DNA from: Porites lobata
Taxonomy: Eukaryota > Cnidaria > Anthozoa > Scleractinia > Poritidae
Reading direction: 5' to 3'
Assembly: GCA_942486035.1 (NCBI GenBank)
Contig: CALNXK010000109.1
Location: 1,534,001 to 1,598,000 of the forward strand
Length of the DNA: 64,000 nucleotides
Position numbers and translations under genes: made by a program. Each line of letters opens with the position of its first letter. Positions within the stretch are counted from its first letter, which is position 1. The notes below the pieces were generated by a model. It was not told the origin of the DNA, did no database searches, and saw only the letters and a list, made by a program, of their open reading frames with translations. Below are positions 1 to 12,170 of the stretch, piece after piece.

Positions 1-133
1 TTACTTAATAGTGAGTGAAAGAAAGTTTTGGCTCGTGAATGGAACTTAGATGCGTGAGAATATTGATTAAAGAGAGACCGAGTACGCGTGATCGACTAAG
101 CCGTTCAGTTCTGTTTCTACCTTTTCTTTTCAG

Positions 134-3100
134 CACAGCTCAAGGCTTCGGTAATCGTGTCTCAAGAATATCCAACAGCACCGCCATTTTTCTCAGTTGA
201 AGTATCTTGTGGAAAGACCATAATTAGAGACAGCCTCACAAAGGTATTGGGCCAAATGTAGGCTTTACTTTAAAAGGATAGGTCCCCTAAGTCAATTATA
301 GAAGTCATTGTCATCATTAGAGGCTCAATTTAAAAACACCTTCATAAGTCTATCACCAAATCTTTAAAAACTACAAATTATTATTATATACAAGAATAAT
401 TTAATTCAGTTGGTCAGGGAAATTTTACATTTGTTAGGGAAACGTCAGGGAATTTCAGAAACCTCTGGCTGTGGCAACCATGTATAAGCACAGCTCTGAA
501 GCCTCTCCAAATTTTCTGTATTAAATACCCTGTCATAGCACATCACGGAAAGAGATCGCTTGAAATGTGGTTTCTCACATAGATTCGATTCTGGTGTTTA
601 TACAAACGTGCCCACGTTGCAGTGTTACTGTGCTTTTCACAAACATGCGAACTCTAAAGTTCAAAAGACGCCTTCACAATTGCGTTTTTCGCTGCCGTGA
701 ATCAAAATTACGACCACAAGCAACGAACCTTGAAACACAGTAACACACAAAACGGATCGAAATCCACCAATCACAAATCACAAACCATGACCTTTTGAAC
801 CCGTTAAAGTAAAGTTTTGTTTCCTAAGAGGTCCGTCAAGATGATTGACGGCAGCGAGAAACGCAATCGTCAGTTGGCTTTTGAACTTCAGAATTCGCAT
901 GTTTGTGAAAAGCGCAGTAAATTATTACTGAGTTCTCAGTTCATTAGTCACAAAACGTAAGCTTGTCGAATGCGAAGACGCTGGCCCAAAAGGACAAAAT
1001 TGTTAGGCTGTCGTTTTGCTTCAAATTCCATGTAAAGCGAACGGCCGCAAGTAGAACAACGGTAAAAAATGAATTGCTTGATTTTCTCGCATTTAATTGT
1101 AGTGTCGAAATCAACCCTGTTGCAGGAGGGGTGGGTGACCCCCCACCGAACCCCGATGTTTTGCAGTTCACTCTTCAAGTCAGTTGCATCTCTTCAGTTT
1201 AGGTCTGTTATTTCATTCAGCATCTCATGTATTTTGTTGCTAATATGTTGCCTTTCATGAATCATTCTTTATAACAGGCTGTGGAAGGAGAAGTGAATGT
1301 CTTTTACCCAGAGCTTACTGCCGTTGACTCTCCTTTCAATCTTCTAACCAATCAGCTACGCCGTTTGCAAGTGAGTCAGCCAGTCCCCAAACAATTAAAA
1401 AGAGATGCCTTTTCTTACGGTCATTACGAACACGGCATTACTGCATAGTGTTTAAGTTTCTGTGGAAACTGTTAAACACAACAACGGTGATCTAATCAGG
1501 AGGTCTTGGATTCGATGCTCACCATTGTCAGAAATATTATCTTTCTTCTTGTGTGCTCCTGTTTCCATGCGTTGGATAAAATGGAGTTTGAAGAGATGTT
1601 ATGACACTTGAAGTCACCCTTATTTTTGTAGAAACCTGTTTGACTCTATTAGTGTATATTCGAAATAAACTGCAACCGATTCAAAGCGATGAAATGTAAT
1701 TTAATTTTCCCCATAAGCATTACCCGCAGCACTTTACTTTCCAATGGAAACTACTCGTTTAGCCGCGTTTCTAATTTGACTTTTCACTTGTAGATGTGTT
1801 TTGATATTTATTTGGAGAGTGGCAGTTTGAACCATGTGGAGGGTGCTGAAACGTTCGATCGGGAAAAGTTCTTCCTTCGCGTCAAGAAGTAAGTGGAAAT
1901 AACATAAGCATTTGCAAAGAACCAAATGGAAGTGGATTCAAAGAGCAATCCAGTCTTGTTTTTGTGAAGTTGTGAGGACCTGGAAACAAAACTTCGCAGA
2001 CAAGCATCAAATAATTGCGGTCCTCGTAGCGTAATAAATTGAGACTTCTTAGCAACTGCAACTGAAAGAGTTTTGAAACGATACAAGGAAAATCATAGAC
2101 CGTTTTCACTGTTAGAACAACTTCTTACTGCCTTCGCGAAACGAGATTTTGCAAAGGCAAAGAGTCGTAAGACAGAGAAAGGAGAGGGGGTACGTGTCGC
2201 CAAAGGCGAGGGGTAAGAGAGTCAGAAGTTATAACCCAAATAAGAACGGCGTTACTTGGCAAAAGATACTGAAATTTCGGGATAGATGGCTTAAAAAGGC
2301 AAAAGGTCTGCAATGCCCTGGTGGGCTACGAGAATACCAGCGTTGTGCGCAGGCAGAATACGTGGTTATTCCAACAGTGAAAATAGTAAACCATTTTCAC
2401 TGTCAGAACAACCACTTATTGCCTTCGCGAAACTAAGTTATGAGAACTGGAGAAGCGAGATTTTGGCACCGTCATCAGCTCTAAAATAATCGAAACTGAG
2501 AAAAGGAGCTGAGCAATGACAAACAGGCGCTTTAATGATGCTCTCTCCAAACCTCAGAAAAGAAAGGAAGCCATTCCTTTTTACAACATTAGGACAACAA
2601 ACTAAAAGGTAAGAAGGAAAGAGGTCCGTTCCAGCTAGGGAAATTACCCTCCTAATCACACCAACAACTTCACAACTTGAGCCTTTTCAATTTGCTACCA
2701 AAGGACCTGAGGGTGCGCCCCTGTAGACGAAAAGGAAAAAAGGCTGAAATAACTAGCCTGATAAGGGTAGGCCTGCCTCACATACGTAAGCAACAACGAC
2801 AAAACAAAACAAATTAGGAAAGCGAGATTAGCGCCCGCTAGCGCGACTGGACCAGGAACCCATGTCCTAAGATAGGTTATAGGGTGTGGTTTAGATTTCC
2901 CTTCTGTTCACGGCAGGGTTGGGAAGGGAAAAAAAGCCCAATAAAAAATATAGCAACAAAAGGTGTGACATACAACCAAACTCTTTCCAAGGTCGAACAT
3001 ATACTTGACCAGACTCTTTCTAATACTGAACAGACGACTTAAATTTTTGCCAGGTCGACACATGAATGAAAATCTTCCACAGGTCGTGCACACTGCCAAA

Positions 3101-6023
3101 ATCTGTCAAAGGTCGGAAACAAGACCAAATCTTTTTAAATCGAACGCACGACCAGAGTTAGTCTTTCTGTGGCGGTCAACATACGACCAAAGAATCATTC
3201 TAATCATTCTAAGGTCGAACACACAATCAAAACTTCATTGTAAGGTCGAGCACACGATTTGAAAAATCATTCTCAGATAGAGGACACGACCAAAAATCTT
3301 TATCAGGTCGAACACACGACCAAAATCTTTCTCAGGTCGCACACACGACCAAACACATTCTCAGGTCGAACACACGACCAATATCTTTCTCAGTTCGAAC
3401 ACACGACCAATATCTTTCTCAGGTAGAACATGCGACCAAAATCTTTCTCAGGTCGAACACACGAACAAAATCATTTTCAGTTCGCACATACGACCAAAAA
3501 CATTCTCAGATCGAACACACGACCAAAATCTTTCTCAGGTCGAACACGCGACTAAAGTCTTTCTCAGGTCGAACACACGACAGAAATCTTTCACCGGTCG
3601 CACACACGACCAAAATCTTTCTAAAGTCGAACACGCGACCAAAAACATTCTCGGGTCGAACACACCACCAAAGTCTTTCTCAGGTCGAACACACGACAGA
3701 AATCTTTCACCGGTCGCACACACGACCAAAATCTTTCTGAAGTCGAACACGCGACCAAACTCTTTCTCAGATCGAACACACCCCAACATTTTCTCAGGTC
3801 GAACACACGACCAAACACAACTCATGGATCGAACACACCAACAGTTCCTCAGGTCGAACAAACGACCAAAGTTTATTAAGTCGAACAAACGAGTCTCAAA
3901 ATGCTTATCCTCGGGTCGAACACAGCACCAAATCATTCTCACGTCGAAACGTACAAACCAACTGCAAGAAAAAGACGTGCGACAGAATGCTGCAATTAAT
4001 ACAAGAGAGACAGAAAATTTCGGGAAAACGCAGGCAAATGAAGAACACAATTAGGTGACAAACAAAATTCCGGACGACTTAACTCACATAAAGGCGAGAC
4101 AAAATGCAAGATAGACAAAGCAAGTGTTATCGGTAAACAAAGGTAGTAGGGAACTTAAGATGGAGACGTTTTCGGAGCGACGGCAACTTCAACCGGACGT
4201 GACGTCATGATTTGTGCAATATTGCGCATGCTCTTGCTCACCACATTGTCGTCCTGCTCCCGTTGGCGACGTGAAACTGGTCTGTTTGGCGTTGTGGCGA
4301 GAACGTGAGTATTTAACTTTCATTTCAATCAGGTTTGTTGCATTTAGCAACCAGAATTTTGCAGATTATCGTTTAAAAGGTCCTTGTTTTCTTTGAGTCA
4401 CATTCAAGCTCGATCTCCAAGCTCTGTTCTTTATAATGTTTCTATGTTTCATGTCACAGAGTCAAGATCCAATCTGATCCAATATGGCAAACAGCAAACC
4501 GTAAGTGAGCTTTACTTGGACAAAATTGTCCTATTAGCCAAATGAAAGTGTCCAGACAAAACGTATGAACTCCGATATTTTAATTGTGTTTTTAGCTCAC
4601 TTTTTTGGTTAGAGTATCGTGTAAATGAAACGTATGTATTGAAAATTGTTTAGAATAGAAGGTAATACCACGTACTAACCTGGGAATACTGAAATAAAGT
4701 TGTTTTTGTTGCTGTTATTGTTGTTTCATGCAAGCAGATAAGCATTAATTCTCTTAATTTTTTATGCGTAGCCATATTTTCCTCTTCGGTAGTCTTCGAA
4801 GGCGCCGTCCTCCTGAGTTCACTGCGATCTTAATGTTCGAATTTTGGAGGGAAGCGACGACAGCCTCTGTTCCAGGCTTGCTCTGCCAGTCCGGTCGCCG
4901 TCGCCCCGAAAACGTCTCCATCTTAAGTTCCCTAATAACTGAATAGCATACGAACGCGGAATATAACCTGAGAAGAAACAGGAACCAAACCCGGATGAAT
5001 GAGCCTAAAACTGCAGCAGCTTGTTACTTGGGCTACAGCGACCTTTCCGCCCCCTTCTTGAGGTTGTTGTTCTTGGACTTGGGGTTGTTTAAGGCCCCCC
5101 TTGTTCTAGTGCATTAGCTTCCAAGTCGTTGGCCAAAACTTCGGATTAAGTCCTACAGAAACGGGCAAGTAAAATTTCCTTGGCCTTGGCGACGCGAGAA
5201 GAAACTCGTTCAACAAATATAACCCGGCTTAGAAAGGCGTTACTTGACAAAAAACGCTGAAATCACGGGATGGGTGGCTTAAATAGGCAAAAGTACTCCC
5301 CCGAAACTTCCACACAATTGTCCGCAATGCCCTCGGGGGCTACGAGAATACCAGCGTTGCGCGCAGGCAGAACCCGTGGTTATTCTAACAGTGAAAACAA
5401 ATTCTGACTTTTACGTCAAGCTCTGTTCGACTTGTGCGTGAAAAAATACACATTTTTATTGTGAGGCGATTTCTAGCCATCTTAGAAGACCTAAATGTCC
5501 AAATTTCCCGGGAAACTTTTCCCTGGACCTCCTACTAACACTAATGTGCTTACGATTAAGGCAGGAACACGCTGAGCGACAAGTTGCAGCAACACATGGC
5601 GGTGACAAGTCATAGCAATAAATCGCCTCGTGTGTCTGGAGCATTTTTGCGCAAATCTTTGTCAACGAATCAAATCAGATTGAATTCGTGCAACTTGTTG
5701 CGGGCGACTAAGATTTTCACATGAAGCGATTTGTCGCTGCAACGTGCCGCGTAACTTCTCGCTCGACCTGGAATCAAGGAGTGATTTGTCGTCGATGATT
5801 TGTTGATGATTTGTCATTTGTTGAGGTGACATGTCGCCTAGTGTGTCCCGACGCGTTTGGTGCAGCCTCCTACCTCCCCACCAACACCTTAACTTGTGAA
5901 TGATTTTTGAAGCTCACTGTATCCCTGTTTTTTCTTTGTTCGCTTGTATTCATCCTTAGGGGCAGAGATCGAGGCCTTCCTTTGAAATATGACGCAGGTC
6001 AAGGATTGTTTACGCAGAGATGA
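134..6023 (+). CDS. THOC5: THOC5-like gene, last four coding exons (gene continues off the left edge)
   Basis: Four exons can be read: 134-243, 1278-1370, 1794-1888 and 5960-6023 (stop TGA at 6021-6023). All have AG acceptors and GT donors (GTATTG, GTGAGT, GTAAGT), and their phases fit: 134 opens with two bases of a split codon, 1278 and 1794 are in phase 0, and the lysine codon AA/G spans the last junction. The peptide contains EYPTAPPFFSV, NQLRRLQMCFDIYLESG and a C-terminal GRDRGLPLKYD..QGLFTQR. From memory this matches the C-terminal end of THO complex subunit 5, a nuclear TREX component that couples transcription to mRNA export; I could not run a search. The 5' exons lie outside the window. 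Introns are 1034, 423 and 4071 bp, and the last is filled with repeats. A second set of the final three exons lies at 47131-49990. Gene identity is moderately sure; coding nature is very sure. Confidence 0.78.
625..920. mobile_element. MITE with ~80-bp terminal inverted repeats, in THOC5-like intron
   Basis: The left end reads ttactgtgcttttcacaaac and the right end reads gtttgtgaaaagcgcagtaa. The inverted match runs inward about 80 bp on each side, through an aattgcgtttttcgctgccg / cggcagcgagaaacgcaat block. There is no coding capacity. The matching place in the duplicated intron (near 44655) has no such element, so it either arrived after the duplication or was lost from copy 2. Confidence 0.8.
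1480..1570 (+). repeat. tRNA-like / SINE-like fragment in intron
   Basis: The stretch ggtgatctaatc...ggattcgatgctcacc resembles the 3' half of a tRNA-derived SINE, with GGATTCGATGC close to a B box. The same text recurs at about 47313 in copy 2, so it was there before the duplication. No A box or full cloverleaf is visible. Confidence 0.35.
2101..2392. mobile_element. MITE with TIR gttttcactgttagaacaa
   Basis: The left end (about 2101-2125) and right end (about 2365-2388, ttattccaacagtgaaaat) are inverted copies of each other. A second left-end copy follows directly at 2393-2436, suggesting an abutting or partly duplicated element. The interior about 2230-2390 recurs at 5218-5398. Open frames here are incidental. 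Confidence 0.65.
2981..3985. repeat. Minisatellite, ~29-bp unit
   Basis: About 30 head-to-tail units of roughly 29 bp with core caggtcgaacacacgaccaa and a variable aaatctttct tail. The core holds the inverted pair ggtcg...cgacc, so each unit can form a small hairpin. Units at the left edge are more diverged than those in the middle, and a 3-unit block appears duplicated around 3535-3760. Long minus-strand open frames (such as 3535-4050) follow from the repeat lacking stops in one frame and are not genes. Confidence 0.9.
4148..4933. mobile_element. 786-bp element with ~45-bp terminal inverted repeats
   Basis: The left end agggaacttaagatggagac continues as gttttcggagcgacgg. The right end is its inverse, ending in gtctccatcttaagttccct. 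The arms match for about 45 bp with a few mismatches. The interior has no transposase-like frame, so this is a non-autonomous DNA transposon. I see no convincing target-site duplication. Confidence 0.75.
5218..5398 (+). repeat. Second copy of the 2.2-kb MITE interior and right end
   Basis: Text from 5218 (acccggcttagaaaggcgtt) to 5398 (ttattctaacagtgaaaac) matches 2233-2388, with a roughly 30-bp insertion. The right-hand TIR is better preserved here. The left end is missing, so the copy is truncated. Confidence 0.65.
5555..5860. repeat. Degenerate inverted-repeat element
   Basis: Repeated and inverted forms of gcgacaagttgcagcaac, cgatttgtcgctgcaac and gcctcgtgtgtc / gcctagtgtgtc occur between 5565 and 5850. 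This looks like a decayed MITE with internal sub-repeats just before the last THOC5-like exon. Boundaries are uncertain. Confidence 0.45.
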
Positions 6024-6479
6024 CAGTTAGCACCAACCGAACTAGGAACTGTTTCTTAAACTTGCATTTGGATTTCTTTACATGAACTTTTTTAAAAAAT
6101 GCGTCTTTGTTACAAGTGTTAACATTTGCTCTTAATGACGTTGTCCCTTCCTAAGGAATCTGTGTCCTTATTTGTTTGTTTACAAGAAACAATGTGAATT
6201 GTCTTGATTATATGTACTGTGTTGGAGGTTGCACAGTCAAAAACGGAATTAAACGCTACCCGTCATCTTTAAAAATACGGTTGTAGTTTATCATTTTACT
6301 TTAGTTAATTTATTTCTGAAAATACAACGATTTAATTTTATCAACTGAGTTGACGAGGAAGATTGGCCACCGTAGGGGAAATGAGAAGATGACGTTTTGA
6401 GCGTCAAGCCTTTGTGAGGGAGAATCAGGAAACTGGTTGTTGTGCGTAGTATAGTTACCGTTTCGGTACCGAAATTTGA

Positions 6480-6861
6480 ATTAAAGGACTGGTTTGGTAT
6501 GTGTGCGCGCAAGCGTATGGTGTTCGACATGTTTCGATTTTCCTTTAAATAAAAGCGTCGTCAGCAGACAGTTGGATGATGATATAGTATCAAGTAAGTT
6601 TATGTGAATGTGCCCAATAACGTTTCTTGTACGCCAGATTTTTACCGGAGAGCAGCTGGTGTACGAACCATTAACGACTTCACGCTGAAGGCGATCGGTG
6701 AGAAAGTCTTTAATCACAAGTTTTACGTTACCACAGATACCACAGTAATCAACTTTGCCAAGCAACCGCTGGTGATCCACCGAGTCGAATGCCTTGGCAA
6801 AGTTCTGGAAGACCATTCGTGTACCACTAGAGAGACCTTTTCGGAACCCATGTTGAAACAT
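6480..6861 (-). pseudogene. Non-LTR retrotransposon RT fragment
   Basis: Reading right to left, the frame gives GFRKG.SSGT followed by FAKAFDSVDHQRLL and DFLTDRLQREVVNG. This order fits the front half of a jockey/CR1/RTE-type reverse transcriptase (fingers, then motif A with KAFDSVDH). It ends before the GVPQGS and YADD motifs and has no flanking endonuclease. The sequence around 6880-7270 holds nothing I recognise. Confidence 0.7.
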
Positions 6862-7275
6862 AGATATGGTTGAATTTGAAGAGGAGGAAGAACAGACGAT
6901 GAGTTAAGCGGTGCTTTGGAACATATTCTGTTGGTTTCAGGACCATGTTAACGTAATCACTTGGGCGCAGGTTTACGCAACCTTCCAATTGATCTCCTTA
7001 TTCGGTTGCTCTCAAAAGTGCAATAGGTCTGTGAGCAAGATTTGGCGCGCAACAAAAGGTCTAGCCGTCGAACCAACAGGTCGCTTAGCGCCGGCTAAAC
7101 AATGGAAATTCATCTGGGCTCGCAGGTCTTATTTTTGCGATTGTGGAGGGCATGCGATATGGTCACGCTCAACAGATATACAGTCAGAAGTGTCAAAGGC
7201 AGTAGAGCGGGCGCACCTTGCCAACTCCCTTGGAGTCGAGATTGTAGCTATCAAGGAGAACCGCTAAGTCTACCA

Positions 7276-7515
7276 GGAGCCTGTTTCTCAAAGGTCCCAG
7301 TAACTTTTCGGGCCCGGGAAGCTGTTTAGTGTTGCTGTATTTTCATTCAAGATCAAAGTTTTAATAATTTTGAAAATAATACAGTGAAACTATCAGTTAA
7401 GGAACAAAACTGACTGGTTTTTGGACTAGAAACTGGGCTACTATTCAACAGGTTTTGATTTTAACATTTGCCTTCGGGCCCGAAAAGTTTCCGGGTCTTT
7501 CGAGAAACGGCCCCC
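7276..7515. mobile_element. MITE with gcctgtttctc...gagaaacggc ends
   Basis: The left arm (gcctgtttctcaaaggtccc, then agtaacttttcgggcccg) is the imperfect inverse of the right arm (cgggcccgaaaagtttccgg, then gtctttcgagaaacggcc). Length is about 240 bp with an AT-rich interior. I recall very similar short elements as widespread in coral genomes, which is recollection and not a search. Confidence 0.75.
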
Positions 7516-7519
7516 AGGC

Positions 7520-8695
7520 CTGACTCACTAGTGAAAATGACTTCCTTATAATTTCCTGAGCACTGAGAAATTAGATGAAGAACAGTTTATATGGTTTTCG
7601 GGGGACGCTGTCGCAAAATTTCAGACGTTTGTATGGATCTCTAACCATCTTTCAAGAGTCATAACTTGATCCCTGTTCAACTTTAGAGCACCAAACTTGG
7701 TCAAATAACGAGTGTCAACATGATCTTTTATATGGTGGTGTCAGTTTATCGATGAGTTTACATTTGAAACTCGCCCCAGTTCCCTACGCAACCCCGAAAC
7801 GGCCAATGTGCCCTCAAGGAGGCAGTTAAAGATACCATGACGTGGAAAGCGTCTCTTAAAAAGTGTATTGGCGTTCTTTTCTGAATCTTATTCGCGATGA
7901 TTCCAAGTCGCTTACTTTGTTAAATGTAGGCACCACTCTGCTTGAGTTGTAGTCGGGCAGTGACCCCTTCAGGTTAAGTAATGTACAAAAAAGTGTGGTG
8001 CATGTGCAGGAAAATATCAGTGAACCTTAACAGGAAGTAGCTAATTTATCACCATGCGCCTCCCATGTGTAGTTACTGTGAATGTGCACACGGAGCAGGT
8101 TTTGTAGTCCTTCTTTTCCGACAGTCAAGTTGAGTGGGCAATCGGCCAACTTGCGATGGGTTGAGCACGTGAATACTGACCTCACCGGTCAGGATTAGCG
8201 GGCGCCATCCCATGTTATTGAGCGAGGAGGAAGGATTGATAAAAAGTTTAAAAGTTGTAGACCACGCCCACTAACGCTTTGCTGTGCTTGTTTCGGGCAC
8301 AAATTTCTAATTGACAGAAGTCATCTTATGTGACTGGACGCTGAGTTCAAACACATCAGAGCAGCAAGCTATAGAGTATAAAAGGCAATTTATGGAGAGC
8401 AAAGATCTCTGGATGACTGTCATTGCGACCCATATCTTATTATACAGTTGTTGTTGTTGATGTCTTATGGATACAAGCACGGTATAGCATTCAAGTCAGG
8501 AACCTTTTCCGTATTTTGGAAGATTAAGATAAAGATCTTTGATACTAGAGTCGTTGAGGCCTTGCTGCAGCTGCCAACCTCTGTCCCACAGAGGGCCAAG
8601 AAACAGAAGCCACTCAGATCTAACACATTGAGGTTGAGGTTGTGGCAGCTAGGGAAGGACTGAAAAGGCTTAGTCTCTCTAGTGGCAAGCAGCAG
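7520..8695. other. No recognisable gene
   Basis: Non-coding by eye. Short open frames around 8448-8940 have no recognisable motifs, and part of them is the MITE that follows. Confidence 0.6.
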
Positions 8696-8698
8696 GCC

Positions 8699-8818
8699 CC
8701 GGTTGTTCAAACGTTGGATAGCGCTATCCACCGGAGAAATCACTATCCAGCGGATAGCGTAATTGATTTCCGTAATATTTATCCGTTGGATAGTGCTATC
8801 CAACATTTGAACAACGGA
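8699..8818. mobile_element. 120-bp MITE, ttggatagcgctatcca palindrome family
   Basis: The ends ccggttgttcaaacgttgga and ttgaacaacgg are inverted, and ggatagcgctatcc / ggatagtgctatcc sub-palindromes lie inside each arm, so almost the whole element can fold. I recall near-identical sequences as highly repeated in coral genomes. There is no coding capacity. Confidence 0.85.
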
Positions 8819-8829
8819 GGCCAGCTCCA

Positions 8830-9420
8830 GAAAAGACAAGTGCTGGACCACGCTTAACTCTTTACGAGGTGTACTTTCATATACTTTAAAAAACAGTCCT
8901 CTGAGAGGACATGAGTTTACTGCAATGAATAGTGTGTACAAAAGCCACGTGCTTGCACGTTCTTCAAGGCAGTCACGTTGTGTAGCGACTTTTCGGCACG
9001 TTCACTCTTTGGCACTGTTTGTTTCTTGCTATATAAAGTGCTTTATAGCACGCAAGGTTGGTTCGGCGGCCATAGGCAAAGTTAAAACTTTCGCAGATAA
9101 GGTTCTGGGACTATTGTAATTTCTTGTCAAGATTAAGCACGTTAATGCCGTGACGAAATTTCCATGAAATGAAATTTTAAGTGATCTTCCCAATGTACAT
9201 GCCTCACCAGATGAATATATTCCTGATTGTCATCTGCAGGAACTAAATCCCAGGAATTAAAATTTTAGCAGATCGAAGCAACTCAGGCTCGTTCACCTTA
9301 ATACTCAAAGCATGGTCTCTTCATTCTATGGAGTACTATGCACCATCAATGAGTATCGTTTCGATATAACAATGAGCCAAACACGGTTAAAGGATAACCC
9401 ACATCTACTAAAGTACGTCA
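8830..9420. other. No recognisable gene
   Basis: Spacer between the MITE and the gypsy element. Only short, low-support open frames are seen. Confidence 0.6.
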
Positions 9421-9772
9421 GCATCCCTGGCTTCTAAAGCGTCTTTCGCGAACGTTACAAAATACGTGGAGGAGGAGTTGGGGCGTACATCCTTGTTAAA
9501 ATAGAGATCGCAAAGAAATGGATTTGCTAAACCAATTCGAGAATTATCGTAATTCAAAACAAAACACTTTTCCTGTACGCACGAGTTTCCAGGACCGCAC
9601 ATTCCTCCCCTTCAAGTTCCTAAACAATATGTGGCATCTCGCCTTAAACTAAATGTTCATTGGGGGTAGGAGGGGTTCATCAGTAATAACGTTGTGGTGG
9701 TCTTCGGTCCCTTACTAGATATCGTCGCACCGGGGTGGCAGGGACTAAGCTTGGGTCTTCGGGTGTAATGGG

Positions 9773-11047
9773 TCACTCCAACTCCCCACAGGTTACTTCA
9801 GGGCTATTCACAACGGGTACTGCAACCTTTAGAACGACACTGCCCTCTTTGCTATGGCCTGCCCTTTGAGCTGTTGGACTGGGGCAAAGAGGCTCTGTAG
9901 TACAAAAAATTAATTGGTCATGATGTCTCCGAACTACCATTCCATCTTCTAGTTCCACTCGCGCAGACAGAAAGCCGGTTTCCTAGATGATAGTTCCAGG
10001 GACCCACTTCGACCTCCGGGAGTAGTTTCGGACACTCACGGCATCGACAAGCTTCACTCCGCGCGTTCGGCTATGGTGATCATGCTGTTTCTTTTGTCTA
10101 GACTGGGCCAAATACACCCTTGTCGCTACATCCGGTCGTAGCAGATCGAGGTGAGAGAGACCCAAGACTACGTCCCCACCGTAACTGAGCTGGAGATTCA
10201 CCAGTAGTGTTTTGCGGGGTAATCCGGTAGCTTAGAAGAAAACGAGCCAACTTGGTGTCAACAGAACCATCACCCTGTTTCTTTTTCCTTGCTTAAAGGT
10301 CTGTACCGCTCGCTCCACCAGACCATTTGTACTGGGGTGGTAAGGTACTGAGGTAATGTGCTTGATGCCATATTTTTTGCAAAAATGACTTAAATTCACT
10401 GCTCACAAAATTAGTTCCATAATCAGACACTACAATCTCTGGTAAACAATATGAAGCGAAAGCTGACCTCATATTGTCTATGGTCAGTGGAGGTGGCAGA
10501 GTTCACACAGTGGATATACATCCACTTGGAATGGGCGTCAATGATCAGCAAGAACATATTTTCCATAAAAGGACCCGCATAATCTACGTGCACTCGCGAC
10601 CGAGCGCGGGCCGGGCATTCCCAAGGGTGTAATGGCGAACAGGGAGAGATCTTTTTGGTAACTCTGACAAGTAGCACAACTTTTCACCTTCTCTTCTAAA
10701 TTTGTGTCCATTTTTGGCCACCAAACATGGCTCCTGGCTAAACTCCTCATTTTGACTCTTATCGGGTGAGTATCGTGTAATATGTTCAACAACTCTTCTC
10801 GCCCTTGAGGGGGTACTATGACTCGAGCTTCCCATACGAGGCAGCCAGCGTGTACACTCAATTCTTCTCTTCTAATAGAACAGGGATTCAGGGCTTCTTC
10901 TTCTACCCCTGAAGGCCATCCTTGAAGAACTAACTGTAGAACTTGGGAAAGCACTGGATCGCAGGCTGTCCACAATTTTATCTTAGTAGCATCTACTGGG
11001 CCGTAGAGAGTGTACGCGAGGCGTATGCCACAGGTCTCTCTGATCAA
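9773..11047 (-). pseudogene. gypsy integrase region
   Basis: The 11047-10538 frame has the N-terminal zinc-binding part (HDTHP....KMRSLAR..VWWPKMD and C..C in KSCATCQSYQ). A frame change leads to DYAGPF and LLIIDAHSKWMYI of the catalytic core (10677-10423). The rest of the core is interrupted. A post-integrase piece, LLRPDVATRVYLAQSRQKK..D and RNYSRRSKWVPGTI, is read at 10201-9983, and a tail at 9958-9773. At least three frame breaks are present. Confidence 0.8.
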
Positions 11048-11962
11048 TCTTCCATAACATGGGCTACAACTGCGCCAACACCATAGGGTGATGCATCACA
11101 GAATGCCACCAGCTCTTTCTCGGGATCATAATGCACTAGTACGTCTGATGACTGAAGCTGGTTTTTGGCTTTATCAAATGCTTCTTGCTGTTCCACCTCC
11201 CACTTCCAAACAACATCTTTCCTCAGCAAACTATGTAGTGGTTCCAGAATCGACGACAGGTTAGGTACGAACTTCCCATAGAAGTTAAGCATACCAAGGA
11301 ACGACTTCAGCTCAGTGGGGTTTTTCGGTGCTGGGGCCTCTTGAATGGCCTTTACTTTTGCTTCGACAGAATGAAACCCCTCTGCATCAACTCGGTGCCC
11401 CCTGGCTTCATGAAATGACACTTTACTGCCTTGAGTCGTAGACCAGCTTCCGAGAGGCGTCTCAAAGCTTTATTGATGTTGGCTAAGTGCTCTTCATTAT
11501 TGGGGCCTGTAATAAGGATGTTATCTAACAGAACTCCCGTTGAAGGGATTCCTTGAAGCAAACCCTCCATGGTTCTCTGGAAAATACCAGGTGCTGAGGC
11601 TACCCCGTAAGGGAGACGGTTATACCTTTTACAGGCCTTTGCGTATGTTAATCGTTAAAAATTCCTTAGAGTTCTCATCCACAAGCATGGCTTAAATCTA
11701 GCTCAGTAAATGTTTGACCTCCAACTAATTTCGTATACAGATCATCAAGCTTGGGGATAGGATAGCCATCCAGTTTTGACACTCTATTAACTGTGAGCTT
11801 ATAGTCTCCACAGACTCTTACAGTGCCATCACTCTTCATGACAGGGAAAATCGGGGTGGCCCCCTCGGAATACTGGACTGGCTTAATGGTCCCTGCCCTT
11901 TCAAGTCTTTCTAGGTCTTATTCAATTTTTCTCCTTCAGAGCATACAGTACTGGTCTGGCTT
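11044..11962 (-). pseudogene. gypsy reverse transcriptase and RNase H, catalytic motif lost
   Basis: RT fragments give YNRLPYGVASAPGIFQRTMEGLL, then LLDNILITG where the family has Y(V/L)DD, then HLANINKALRRLSEAGLRLK. The second catalytic aspartate is asparagine and the preceding aromatic is gone, so this RT cannot be active. RNase H follows with LNFYGKFVPNLSSILEPLHSLL and FCDASPYGVGAVVAHV. Stops and frame changes occur near 11421 and 11640-11740. Confidence 0.82.
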
Positions 11963-12170
11963 TATATGGAAGATAAGGGTAGCAGTGGGGTCAACATGGA
12001 TTTGGCCTTTGCCCCTTGTAGAGTTCCAAGCCCCTCCTCGAACAGCTGAGCATGTTTGTGCAAAATCTCCTCCAGTTGCTTATTGTGTGACGAAAGTGGT
12101 TTGATTATGGGCCAACTCAGCTTGATTTTCTCAAGCCAGTTCCTACCTAGCAAAGCAGGCCCCTTGCCGC

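Larger units (their letters stand above)
385..6200 (+). repeat. Segmental duplication, copy 1
   Basis: This stretch aligns by eye with 44425-50190 through introns, three exons and 3' flank. Shared landmarks include the text around 390-480 (tatatacaagaataattt), the bases before the 1278 exon, the intron after it, both later exons, and the 3' flank to about 6200. The copies are clearly diverged, with substitutions every few bases in introns. Copy 1 carries a MITE (625-920) and about 3.3 kb of extra intron 3 that copy 2 lacks. Confidence 0.85.

Noticed and set aside
963..1202. Open frames upstream of the 1278 exon
   Set aside because: They are intronic, not conserved as frames in copy 2, and contain stops in the homologous bases there.
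2981..3985. Regular ~29-bp repeats resembling a CRISPR array
   Set aside because: Units are contiguous with no unique spacers, and the context is an animal intron. It is a minisatellite.
3535..4050. A 171-codon minus-strand open frame
   Set aside because: It is the 29-bp minisatellite read in a frame without stops; the protein is only repeats of the unit.
8448..8941. Overlapping open frames of 71 and 158 codons
   Set aside because: They run through the 120-bp MITE and unrelated spacer; no motif or splice structure.
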